Source: Eutrigla gurnardus | Taxonomy: Eukaryota; Chordata; Actinopteri; Perciformes; Triglidae | Direction: 5' to 3' | NCBI GenBank assembly: GCA_963514095.1 | Contig: OY741267.1 | Span: 5,300,048 to 5,364,047, forward strand | DNA length: 64,000 nucleotides | Shown: piece after piece, positions 54,780 to 64,000 of the stretch | How the letters are laid out: the number at the start of each line of letters is the position of its first letter | How positions within the stretch are numbered: the first letter of the stretch is position 1 | Program-made: the position numbers and the translations under genes | The notes under the pieces: generated by a model | Told to the model about the DNA's origin: nothing | What the model saw: the letters and a program-made list of their open reading frames with translations, nothing else | Database searches by the model: none

Positions 54780-56808
54780 TGCGGGACCTGGACCATTCTG
54801 TCAGGCCCCTGCATGGTCGTAACTTCAACCTCGAGGACATCGAGGAGAGGATGAGATCCAGGGACCAGCCTGGCCCCAGTGCTTGCCCTCCTGACTGTCT
54901 CTGTCTTCCTGGTTCCTGGTCACCTAAAAATGAAATTCCCATAAAACTACTCTACATTGTGAAATTGGCCCGTTTTTGGAACCTCCGCCTAGTCTTTCTC
55001 AATATTTAATGCTACATCACTAGCTCGGGATGTTGCAAGGTCACATGGATGTGTTTAATTCATGTCTCCACCACGAATGATCCCAATCAAAAATCCTTTC
55101 CATTGGCATTGTTTTGTGTCTGAGCGACACGAAAAAAAAAGTTGTGTCTCCGTCCTAAAACCAATTGACTGCATTTTGTGACTATTTCAAGACTAGGAGA
55201 AACTGGGTTGGGACGAAAAAATATTTTCCCTGGAAATGTAGAGAGTGTAGTTTAGATGTATGAAATATCTGTAAGGACAGAATTGGATACAGACACAGAA
55301 CCTGTGCCTTAAAGGTTGTCATTGGTCATTTGGAAAAACCACAGAGACTTTGAAATTCGAACGCATCACCAAATTGGAAAAGTCCGGCCCCCCTTCTTTC
55401 AGACCTTCAAAGCCGCTCCCCCAGAATGCCCAATGAGTGCTTGAGATTGAGTGTAATCAGGAAGTAAGTATTGACAGACAGGCAGTCCGCAGGGTTTTTA
55501 CAGGTCTGCCACACCCACAGATGACATTTTTAAAAAATGTTTATGGCAGAGCTTTTAATGTATTCATTACTATCTGTATGTTACAAGTATTTCAAGTAAA
55601 ATAACATAAAGTGTTTCTAAAAAGAACCACCTACTCAACATTTAATCTGTGAGTTTAAAATGGTAACTGTGTAAAGCTGATCCATATTTTATATTTTAAC
55701 TATTGATAATGAAGGATGAAAAGACAAACGACAGTGTCTACTAGTTGATTTAAGAGTAATAATGTAGGGTAGCCAAAAACTTCAGATTTTTTTGTAAAAA
55801 AAAAATACAGATTCACAGTACTTTGACTGCAGTATTGTAATAATAGACCCTTGCATGTTTCTCCAGGACAGTGGCGATCTCTCCATATCAAAGCGGCTCT
55901 TATTCTAGTGTAGTGCAGGTGTTTTCATGGCTGAGGCTGAACCACCATGACCTCCTTCTAAGCCGTCCTCGCCCGTCTGCTGCCACCTCTGCTGCTCCCC
56001 GTGCACCAGGCACTGGGCTGGTATCCCTGAACTACTGTATCACCACTATGGTGATGTAACAATTTGATAAAAGGCAGGATGTAGAAAATAAAGTAATTTA
56101 CATTATACCTACATTCATTCAGGTTTACTATTTGATGAATTAACATGCACCAAAGTAATTTACAGTGAAATTGTTGATGTTTCAGACGTACTGAACCGAC
56201 TTTAAATTCTTGAATGTGTGCAAGCTCCCCTTCCACCAAGGACTTACCTGAGCAAAAACGAAAAGGTGGAGTTAAAAACACTACATAACAGTGATTGGTC
56301 AAAATGGAATCATCATTAGTAATACACAGGACATCCTGCGTCAATTTTTTGTATTCAATATTTTTACTATCAAAATGCCTATGAAATGTTTAACGGAGAT
56401 TTGACACCCTCTTGTTTGATTCTAAATCTCTTCCTCTCTCCTCAGTGAGGCAGTTGTTGTGTTAGGGTGGCTCCATTTATTCTTTCTGCTTTTCGCCTTG
56501 ATATTTCTGCTCTTGAACGAACCTTGAAAACATTAAACTCCCTCCAGGAGACAAAGGGACGGAGCCCAGATGGATGTGGCGGATGCTTTCTGCTTCCTAC
56601 GAACCAGATAAACAAGACATTTGCCTTGTCTGCACCCACACATGCCATATTTATTTCATCACCATTGGAGTTTGACAATAGATCCATTCTTAGTTCTCAA
56701 TAGCATAACTTTTAATGTTATTCTTTCCTTCTTTGAAGCTTCTTTGAAGCATCTGGATGAGTGAGTTTTATGGAATGCTACCACTGACCCTGATTTCCTT
56801 CAATGCAT
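54780..56808. other. Intergenic DNA without a recognised gene
   Basis: Unique sequence; frames at 54671-55009 and 56442-56703 show no recognised domains. Confidence 0.5.
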
Positions 56809-56810
56809 TA

Positions 56811-57813
56811 CAGTTTTTTTCAATTGTTTACATGCAATTTTGAAAACCGAGTTCTTTTTTTCAAAATATAATCACAATTATCCAAACACCAAACTCAATT
56901 TGAATAATTCCTAGATTGTTTGCAAAATGACACACTTCAGTCAAAACATATACACATTTTTGTGAAAATGCTATTAGTTTTCATTTAACCAACACAGTCC
57001 TCAATGATCAGACACTATTGTAGCCAGTTTCACACTGCTGTGATAAATAAAAAACACTTTTGTAAAAAAACGAATTTTAGGAAATAGCATGTGCTAGATT
57101 TTTGGCCAGACATTGTTATGTAAGGGATAATTTAGATGTCATAAAAATAGTGACAAACCCACAACATTCTTCATGATTAGTTTCAGATATAGGGAGAATG
57201 TACACAAATAGGCCTACTATAAACTTACCAAGCACTTCACAACACTGATGCTGCAGACTGAATATTTCAAGTATTTATTTTATCTACCGCTTCCTCTACC
57301 TAGGCCTCTTCCTCTATCTCCTTCTTCTCCTCTTCCTCTACCTAGGCCTCTTCCTCTCTCTCCTTCTTCTCCTCTTCCTCTACCTGGGCCTCCTCCTCTA
57401 CCTCCTTCTCCTCTTCCTCTACCGCCTTCATCTCCTCTTTGAGCTCCCCCTCTCATTCTCACTCTTCTTCTTCTTCTTCTTCTTCTTCTAGCTCCTTCCA
57501 TTTTTGTTGAAGACAGGTGAACTCACCTGCTGCCTTTTATAGCACACCTGAGTGCTGCGTTTTCCACACTTGGTGGATGTGATTATCCAATGTGTTCATT
57601 AGTGTGGTCATTGGCAATCCGGGACTTTGTAATGACAAGGAAGTAACCTCACAATCCGTATCTGTGTCTAAGGTGTGAAAATGTGTGTAGCGTTTTACAA
57701 ATCCCTGTGTGTAATGTTGTGCAAATCTGTGGAGGTGTTTTGCTCCTTGCAGTAGAATTTCGCAAATTGTGTGGACATTTTTATTTTAGTGTGTAAACAA
57801 TCGTAAAAAACTG
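56811..57813 (-). mobile_element. Non-autonomous IS630/Tc1-mariner MITE, copy 2
   Basis: Inverted copy of the element at 13116-13932, about 190 bp longer. Ends CAGTTTTTTTCAATTGTTTA and (reversed) CAGTTTTTTACGATTGTTTA, flanked by TA (56809-56810, 57814-57815). It retains a minus-strand TATAAAA near 57536-57542 and the Arg/Gly-rich frame. Extra sequence lies near 56990-57090. Confidence 0.9.
57280..57501 (-). CDS. Arg/Gly-rich reading frame kept in MITE copy 2
   Basis: A 73-codon frame beginning MEGARRRRRRRRRVRMRGGA and continuing in GRG/GEEG repeats to a stop. It is the counterpart of the 49-codon frame in copy 1, longer through extra repeat units (the arginine run and the GRGEEG block). Same position relative to the TATA box and ends. 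It matches the N-terminus of the transposase in the larger relative. Whether it is translated is unknown. Confidence 0.4.
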   Translation of the reverse strand: MEGARRRRRRRRRVRMRGGAQRGDEGGRGRGEGGRGGGPGRGRGEEGERGRGLGRGRGEEGDRGRGLGRGSGR

Positions 57814-57815
57814 TA

Positions 57816-58355
57816 ATCCATCTGGCTGCTGTGATTAATATTTCCCCAGTGATTTTTCTATGTTTATGTCTATGTCTCGAAATGTTAACGAAAAGACAGC
57901 ATGTGTATAAGTGTTTATTGTAATTCAAATGTTTGCTTGGTTGTCTTTGAAATGAGTGGCTGTTTACATCCATGTTAGGTGAACAGCGCAGCCATGTTTG
58001 CACATATTTCCCTAAGTGTAGGGTTTAACTAGCCAACCACTCCAATGAAAAGTGGGCCAAGAAAAATAGAGATAAAATACAGTTCATCTTATATGGATGT
58101 AAACACTTGAAAATTAAAGCTGAACACACTATTATCATGGTTAAGTTTAAAACCGTACTGATAGTACTCCAACAGTCACTACTGTCATTATGTTGGTTTT
58201 CGTGATGCATAAAAAATATCTAATGAGTACATAAGTTTCTGTTTAGCTTTGTATGATAGCTTAGCTTGTCTTCAATTTCTGCACATGCTGAAAATTATTA
58301 CAGATGAATGAGGTTGTAATTATTCACCACTGCTTCTCTTAAGATAAAAACTCAT
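57816..58355. other. Intergenic DNA without a recognised gene
   Basis: Unique AT-rich sequence; nothing recognised. Confidence 0.55.
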
Positions 58356-58909
58356 TGTCAGGATCTGGGGCCAGGGACTCAAACGCAGACTAGAGTTAGT
58401 TGGTAACACGTGTAGTTTATTTGAATGCACAAAACAATAGTGGTGACGTGGCTGGTATCCTTCGTGGCGCCGGGAGTGGTGGTGTGACTCAGGCTCAGGC
58501 TCTGGCTCCAGGTTTGTAGTCGGCGGTGCTGGTGGGTGACCGGTTCAGGCTCTGGGCTGGTGGTCTGTGATGAGGCAGAGAACAGGTAAGTAGAGGATTC
58601 CATAAAACACAAGAACTAGTTCAAGTGCGGCTGGTGTTTTCTCACAGTGACTGATACAACGATCCGGCGAGGTCTGGAAGGTTGGTCTGGGTATAAATAG
58701 GTGCGCTGATTAGGTTGATGAGCTGCAGGTGTGCTGACCGGAGCTCCAGCGACCACGCCCACCAGCGGCTTCCAGAGGGAGAGAGAGGAAGAGCAAAACA
58801 CAGAGACATACACCAAACCAAACACACCAAGCACACAAAGGAAGACAAAACATCACAAACATACACACACTAGGCAGGAGGTCCTGATCATGGCCCGCGG
58901 GACGTGACA
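58356..58909 (-). repeat. Solo LTR (554 bp)
   Basis: Ends TGTCAGGATC...GGACGTGACA, with TGTCA/TGACA inverted. Flanks CTCAT and GTCAT are a 5-bp duplication with one mismatch. The minus strand has an AATAAA at 58416-58421 near its 3' end. Layout resembles the 9.2-kb repeat. No internal region. Confidence 0.75.
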
Positions 58910-59393
58910 GTCATCTTCGGAAGAGATTGGGCGCGACCTGATCATGTGCTAATGTAACCTTGCAACACATCGCTTCCAGTTTAATGTTGTTCTATAAGTA
59001 TAGGATAGTGGTACAACACAGTCTCAGATTACTGTACATGGACACAGATTATTTTCGTGTTGCTCTGCACGACTTTCAACTGCCTGCTACACATTTGTTT
59101 TCTTGTATCTTTAGGCTACAAAACCAATGTTAGTTTTAGGCAACAAAACCAACGTGAGTTTTAGACAACAAAACCAACGTTAGCTTTAGACAATGAAACT
59201 AATGTTTTTGTGAGGTTTATGAAAACCATGATCATCACGTTACTTCACATTCTGGTTGTTGGACCCATCCACCACCCAACCCCCCATGTTTATGTTGCTG
59301 TATACATAACTATACCAACCATTTCACAAAATGCTATGAGACTGGACTAAGTAGTATCTGGTCAGTTTAGTGCCACTTTTGCAGTATGAACAG

Positions 59394-59427
<34 letters not shown>

Positions 59428-59762
59428 ACACATGATTGGCATTCAGCTGCAGATCTCTGGAGATCCTAATGAGAAGGACAAAGTAGACATGCAGACTCAG
59501 TAAAGTCCTCTGACATGGCAGGAAACCGTTCATAGAACAAAATGTTATCCCACCTGGAGAGACTTTAATCTTCTTGCCGCTCCACTTGTTTTCTCCATTC
59601 AGGCAACTCATTTAAGGGTGTAAAGCTTTTTCCTTTTATCTTAAGCTGTTTATCCACTTGTTTCATTTTGGTATTTTTGTGTCATTTTAATACCCACGGG
59701 AGCTGTAGTGGATTTTTTTTTAATATAACATGGAGGCATTATGTGGATGATTTCTCTCTCTT

Positions 59763-59769
<7 letters not shown>

Positions 59770-59859
<90 letters not shown>
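59770..59859. repeat. Long CA microsatellite
   Basis: About 45 uninterrupted CA repeats, the longest in the window. Frames across it on both strands are artefacts. Confidence 0.98.
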
Positions 59860-59860
<1 letters not shown>

Positions 59861-60487
59861 CCTTTCAAGGTTTCTCCCTCACTTTCTTTCTCAGTGTCTA
59901 AATCCAGCTTTCTAAATTACAATAGAGCTGTTTAAAGCCTCTGAAATGCTGAGCAGGCCTTAAAAGCATCCATTGAAAAGTGGTCAACAGATGCAAAGAG
60001 AGAGAGAGAGAGAGAGTCAGTCAGAGGTTGGTCTGAAAGCTTCAAAGTGCCTTCAGCGGCGTTGGATTAAGGTCACAGCGGAGTTTCATAATGACAACAA
60101 TGTCAGTTAATATCACAGTCACTCACTCCAACACACACTTCACTAACCCATTACTGCTGTGTGGTTGGACTGGGCAGCTCCCACCACTCATACTGGATAC
60201 CACTGGATGTTCTGGTTTGATTGTTGGGAGTTCTCCACAGCTCCTGAAAGAGTGAAAAGAAATCCCTACTAATCCCTGAATCCCCCCCAGTTTCTTCTGA
60301 ATGATTCAATTTCCCTGTCATTGTGTCACAGTGTGTGCGTGTGTGTGTTTGTACTCGGTCTCAGGTCACCAGTCTTGAGTGCGTTTCAATGAAGCTTTCT
60401 GCCACGGGTGTCAAAGCATGGACAATAACAACGACAGAGCATGCTCAGTAGCCTCTTGACTGACAGCCAGGATTGCTGGGCTGTGTT

Positions 60488-60501
60488 GTGTGTGTGTGTG
60501 T

Positions 60502-60533
<32 letters not shown>

Positions 60534-60560
60534 AGGTGGGTGGGTATGTGTGTGTGTATG
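60488..60560. repeat. GT microsatellite with GTGGG interruptions
   Basis: About 22 GT repeats broken by gtatgtgt and followed by gtaggtgggtgggtatg. Confidence 0.9.
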
Positions 60561-61162
60561 AGTGGATGAGAGGCATGGACGTTAAGTGGTAAGTAAAATA
60601 ATGACTCCCATTTTCCCTGCTGTCTGGGTGATGGTCTGACTCCATTCAAACACACATTTCTAGCATGTTTACGCCACAGCGGTTCGACCTGTTGTTATCA
60701 TAGTGTTCTCTCTGCTGCACTTCAAGTCATTTTATATGAACATAAAAACAGTACATATGGTTATATGTAAAAAAAAAACAAAAAAACACTACAGCTTTCA
60801 TTAGTTGATTACTGTTTTGTAGGTAAAGTTCAGATCTAACGACTTCTGATTCCTCACTAGAAAGGTGCAGATCTCCACCAGATGTTTATGATACAATATG
60901 TAGTACTCTTATGAGTTCCAGTTCATAAAATAATTGTTTTGCTTTTGTTTTTTTGTTTTTTTGTTTTTTTTTTGTTTGTTTTGTTTGTATGGTACCATAA
61001 TGTGCGTTTCTATTCATGTTTTTATTAGTTGGTGTCTCACAACTCTCTTTTTGAGTGGTCCCCAACACTTTTAATTTTGTCAAGGGGGAACGGGTCATTT
61101 TGTAATCAATACTGTATTTTTATATTGTCTCTGGATTTTTATTGTGTGTTGTGGAGTGACAC

Positions 61163-61201
61163 CGAAATAAAGCTTATCTATCTATCTATCTATGTATGTA
61201 T
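61163..61201 (+). repeat. AATAAAGC plus TCTA repeats (LINE-like tail)
   Basis: An aataaagctta followed by (tcta)n and (tgta)n, as in 3' tails of some fish LINEs or processed transcripts. Confidence 0.5.
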
Positions 61202-61355
61202 CCTAGGGTTTGATAGAATGAATACATCTTACAATTGGCTTTCCCTCTGTCTAGACCTCAAGTTTATCAGACAGATTTGTCATACATCTCTGCAGATGTC
61301 TGCTGCACCGGCTCTGTGGAGGCACATAGCTGTTTCAGGGTCTGCTTGACGTTGT

Positions 61356-61620
61356 TCTAGGGTGTATTCCAGAAAGCAGGCTCAACCAACTCTGAACATA
61401 ACCCTGAACTCTGAGTCAACCAACCCTGAGTTTTCTGTTCCAGAACAGCTGTTCTGAATTAGTTCAATCAACTCTGAGTATGTAAACTCTGAGTTACGCG
61501 CGTGCCTGCTGACTCTACAGAGCCATCATCAATGGAGCTTCGATACTACGATTCACCATGGCAACCGAGAGAGAGTTATTAGATATTACCGAGTGTATAG
61601 AAAACAAGCTCATCCTTTGA
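61356..61620. repeat. Possible Harbinger-like repeat fragment
   Basis: Begins ggtgtattccagaaagcagg and contains several aactctgag(t) words in both orientations. Similar starts occur in fish Harbinger MITEs as I recall them. No second terminus or target duplication found. Confidence 0.35.
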
Positions 61621-61758
61621 AAGCAGAGCAACGTTACTGCAGCAAAGTAGAGATAGTTGGCGTGGCAGACAATTACTACCTGACTTCATGTGTATACCTG
61701 AATGAAACATTCAATTGATCTAAAGGTGATAATGCCTTATTTTCAGGTCCACAGTGTG

Positions 61759-61812
61759 ACTCTGTGGTGTAACGGTTAGCAATGCTGACTACAGTGGTTC
61801 AACTCCTGTGAT
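61759..61812 (+). repeat. tRNA-like relic
   Basis: TGGTGTAACGGTTAGCA and GGTTCAACTCC resemble A and B boxes, but the anticodon arm is missing, so it is not a working tRNA gene. Confidence 0.4.
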
Positions 61813-62207
61813 ACATGAAGTAGAGGATAACAAATAATCATTTTCATATAGGTGTAATCCCACAGGAAAAGAAAGTGGCTGCAGCTGAAAATTAAGCATA
61901 AGAATATTGCGCAAATACGTAGACTTAGGCACATGGTTTTAATCATATTTCACATATTATACAGAGTAAATATAAGTGGCTATTTCAAAACATAAATGTC
62001 CTTAAAGATTTCAGAAAACTCCCATTCGCAAAAAATCGAAAAAAGCATATTGTTGAGATATTTGATCGCTTGTGAGGACAATGGTAATTTTCCACTGAGT
62101 ATTCAAAATCTTCTCCGGACGTAAAGCTGATAGAATCACTTTTATTTCCATATTGATTAGGTTGACGAGGAAAGGATGGCAAATGTTTTCAGAGTAGGTT
62201 CAGATTC

Positions 62208-63755
62208 CCTGGTGGAAGTCACTGAGGTGGTCAACTCCTCCGTGGCAAAAACCCAGGGATTGATGAGATCCTTCCAGAAATGCTGAAGGCTTTGGTGGTG
62301 GAGGGCCTGTCTTGGATGACACGTCTCTTCAACATTGCGTGGAAGTCAGGGACAGTACCTTAGGAGTGGCAGACCGGGATGGTGGTCCCCCTGTTCAAAA
62401 AGAGGGACCAGAGAGTGTGAATCAATTACAGGGGTATCACACTACTCAGCCTCCCTGGTAAAGTCTACTCCAAGGTGCTGGAAAGGAGGGTTCGACCTTT
62501 GATTGAAGAGGAACAATGCAGGTTCCGTCCTGGCCATTGAACAACGGACCTGGGCCCGGTTTCCCGATAAAGTCCACTCTTAGCGCGCTACGAAGAGTCC
62601 TACGTTATGACTTACCAAAGTTGTTTACCTCTATAGTCGTGGTTCCCGAACGGTCTCTTAGGAGTCTTCTTAAGAAACACTCCTTACGTCGTACGTACAC
62701 GGCGCTGTCCAGAAAGAAAGTGCTGAAAACGATTGCTCAGAGTTCGATTTTCCATTTCATACGCAGGTGCATGACAGCACTATATTATAAAATGTAGGCT
62801 ATTGCAGTGTTAAAAATAAAACATTGCTCGAAATCCTTCTAGGCCTAAACATTTATTTGACCATGGTCGAACATATTACCATAGCCTATACTGATTTAAA
62901 AAAAGATATAGAAAATATAGAAACAGCGGCGGAGATTGAGCCAATTTATAGCCGCGTCGGTCAATATATCCATGGGATTGAAGTTGATCCTTATGAAATT
63001 ATGTATTCCAACTAAATGGCTCCCAGGACGGTGACGTCTTTGGTTCAGCACGAGGATGCGTTGTAACGCTGCCATAGTTTTCCACCGTTCACAACCGTCA
63101 CCGGTTGTGTCCATTTATGACATGCCTTGACATTGACTAGGCCTAATGGGCTAATTAAATGACACTGTAATATACCTAGGCTACTTCTGAGGTTGAGGTA
63201 AAGCTTAGCCTTGTGATGAAATGCATGCGCATTTATTTTATTTTCTTCATGAATGACTTAAAACCATTGGTGAAACACAACACTGGCAATGTGCAGTTCC
63301 ATGCGCAGCGGGGATTTCTGGGTTACTGTACAGTGGCGGCGACTAGCGTCAGGAGCTGAAACATTGCTACGGTAGAGCTAAGAAGGCTCTAAGAGTGCTC
63401 CGGACCACTCTTACCAACGTATGACGTACGAAAGAGATTCGTAGCAAAGAACGTTTCGGGAAACACGCGAAATGTTAAGTAGGAACTCTAAGTAGGGGTT
63501 ACGAATGATGTAGCGTTAAGAAGGCTTTAAGAAGGCTTTGGGAAACCGGGCCCAGCTCTTTACTCTTGCGAGGATCCTGGAGGGGGCCTGGGAATATGCT
63601 CATCCAGTCTACATGTGTTTGTGGACTTGGAGAAGGCGTATGACCAGGTTCCCCGGGATATTTTGTGGGAGGTGCTGCAGGTGTATGGGGTGAGGGGGTC
63701 ACTTCTTAAGGCCATCCAATCTCTGTACTCCCAAAGCGAGAGGTGTGTTTGGGTA
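62208..63755 (+). pseudogene. LINE reverse transcriptase relic (RTE/Rex-like), split by a MITE
   Basis: Before the MITE: SLVEVTEVV, then in another frame PGIDEILPEMLKALVVEGLS, MTRLFNIAWKSGTVP, WQTGMVVPLFKKRD, YRGITLLSLPGKVYSKVLER and EEEQCRFRPGH, with stops where Trp or Gln codons are usual. After it (63554 on): LFTLARILEGAWEYAHPVY-like sequence, then FVDLEKAYDQVPRDILWEVL and LLKAIQSLYSQSE. This is the RT fingers and palm region before the catalytic YADD-type motif, which is missing. It ends abruptly near 63755. Confidence 0.8.
62552..63553. mobile_element. 1-kb MITE inserted in the LINE
   Basis: Inverted ends GGGCCCGGTTTCCC on both sides. The LINE reading resumes directly after it (ggacc...agctcttta), so the boundaries are clear within 3 bp. 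Flanks cct/cca could be a 3-bp duplication with one change, as for PIF/Harbinger. No recognisable transposase. Confidence 0.85.
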
Positions 63756-63808
63756 CCCATACTCTCTCGCTGAGTAGTATGGGTTGGGCTGGGTTGTTGT
63801 AGAGGAAA

Positions 63809-63958
63809 ATGGATGACATGGCGATTGCTGCTGCCACTGCTATTCTGTTGCACGCCATACAGCAAAACAAAAGGAGAATTCAAAGGAGGACGGTACGTCT
63901 AAGAAGACTTATGGCTCTATGTTTTGGAATGGTAAGAGGATGCCGATATGGGATTTGA
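63809..63958 (+). CDS. Short basic reading frame at the window end (uncertain)
   Basis: ATG at 63809 opens 49 codons (MDDMAIAAATAILLHAIQQN, then a run rich in Arg). A GTAAGA at about 63932 could be a splice donor. The alternation of an Ala-rich and an Arg-rich stretch reminds me of the start of Harbinger transposase genes, but this is weak, and the rest would lie outside the window. Confidence 0.25.
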   Translation: MDDMAIAAATAILLHAIQQNKRRIQRRTVRLRRLMALCFGMVRGCRYGI

Positions 63959-64000
63959 ACATAGAACATTCAGTAACGCAACATACTCAAAGCATAACTG

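Larger units (their letters stand above)
58910..61355. other. Intergenic DNA with microsatellites, no gene recognised
   Basis: Contains a GT/GA tract (59394-59428), the long CA array, GA (59997-60016), GT (60488-60535) and a TCTA tract that follows aataaagctt (61163-61200), which looks like a LINE 3' tail. No exon seen. Confidence 0.6.

Noticed and set aside
54671..55009. 112-codon plus-strand frame
   Set aside because: Its first part is a frameshifted reading of the gypsy RNase H relic and the rest has no recognisable domain.
61759..61812. tRNA gene
   Set aside because: A- and B-box-like words are present but there is no anticodon arm or acceptor pairing.

Overview
This window looks like a repeat-rich intergenic stretch of a teleost fish nuclear genome. 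The evidence is long CA/GT and TA microsatellites, Tc1, IS630-like, hAT and Harbinger-type DNA transposons, L2-, L1- and RTE-like LINE relics, a tRNA-derived SINE of a kind common in fish, and two Ty3/gypsy LTR retrotransposons. I found no convincing exon of a conserved single-copy host gene in the 64 kb; every long reading frame belongs to a mobile element.

Layout. 1-7311: a very young Ty3/gypsy element on the minus strand, with gag and pol open and LTRs differing at 2 of 680 comparable positions; its 3' LTR is cut by the window edge. 7312-12500: mostly unique AT-rich DNA with a solo-LTR-like repeat. 12500-14046: a 20-bp minisatellite split by a TA-flanked MITE. 14122-20734: a broken IS630/Tc1-mariner transposon holding three nested insertions, one of which (17250-20472) carries a divergent gene pair. 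20735-25760: L1 relic, a Tc1 copy split by a solo LTR, and a BED-finger hAT relic. 25761-36890: L2 relic, SINE, microsatellites and unique DNA. 36995-37600: a second, deleted Tc1. 39665-46534: a complete but mutated gypsy element with integrase encoded before reverse transcriptase (Gmr1-like order), a tRNA-Pro primer site, and an hAT copy inside one LTR. 46535-52680: LINE tails, a second copy of the 14.3-kb element with a Harbinger MITE inside it, and a SINE with a perfect 15-bp target duplication. 54.5 kb: a gypsy RNase H relic. 56811-57813: a second copy of the 13.1-kb MITE, inverted. 58356-58909: a solo LTR. 62208-63755: a LINE reverse transcriptase relic split by a 1-kb MITE.

How the parts relate. 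Most boundaries come from exact target duplications and terminal inverted repeats, so the order of insertion can be read: LINE, Tc1 and IS630 copies are older hosts, and the hAT, Harbinger, LTR and two-gene elements landed in them later. The two features most worth follow-up are the 3.2-kb element at 17250-20472, with a six-exon gene head-to-head with a 119-codon gene across a short shared promoter, and the Gmr1-like retrotransposon. Family names rest on motifs and memory of such families, not on database searches.
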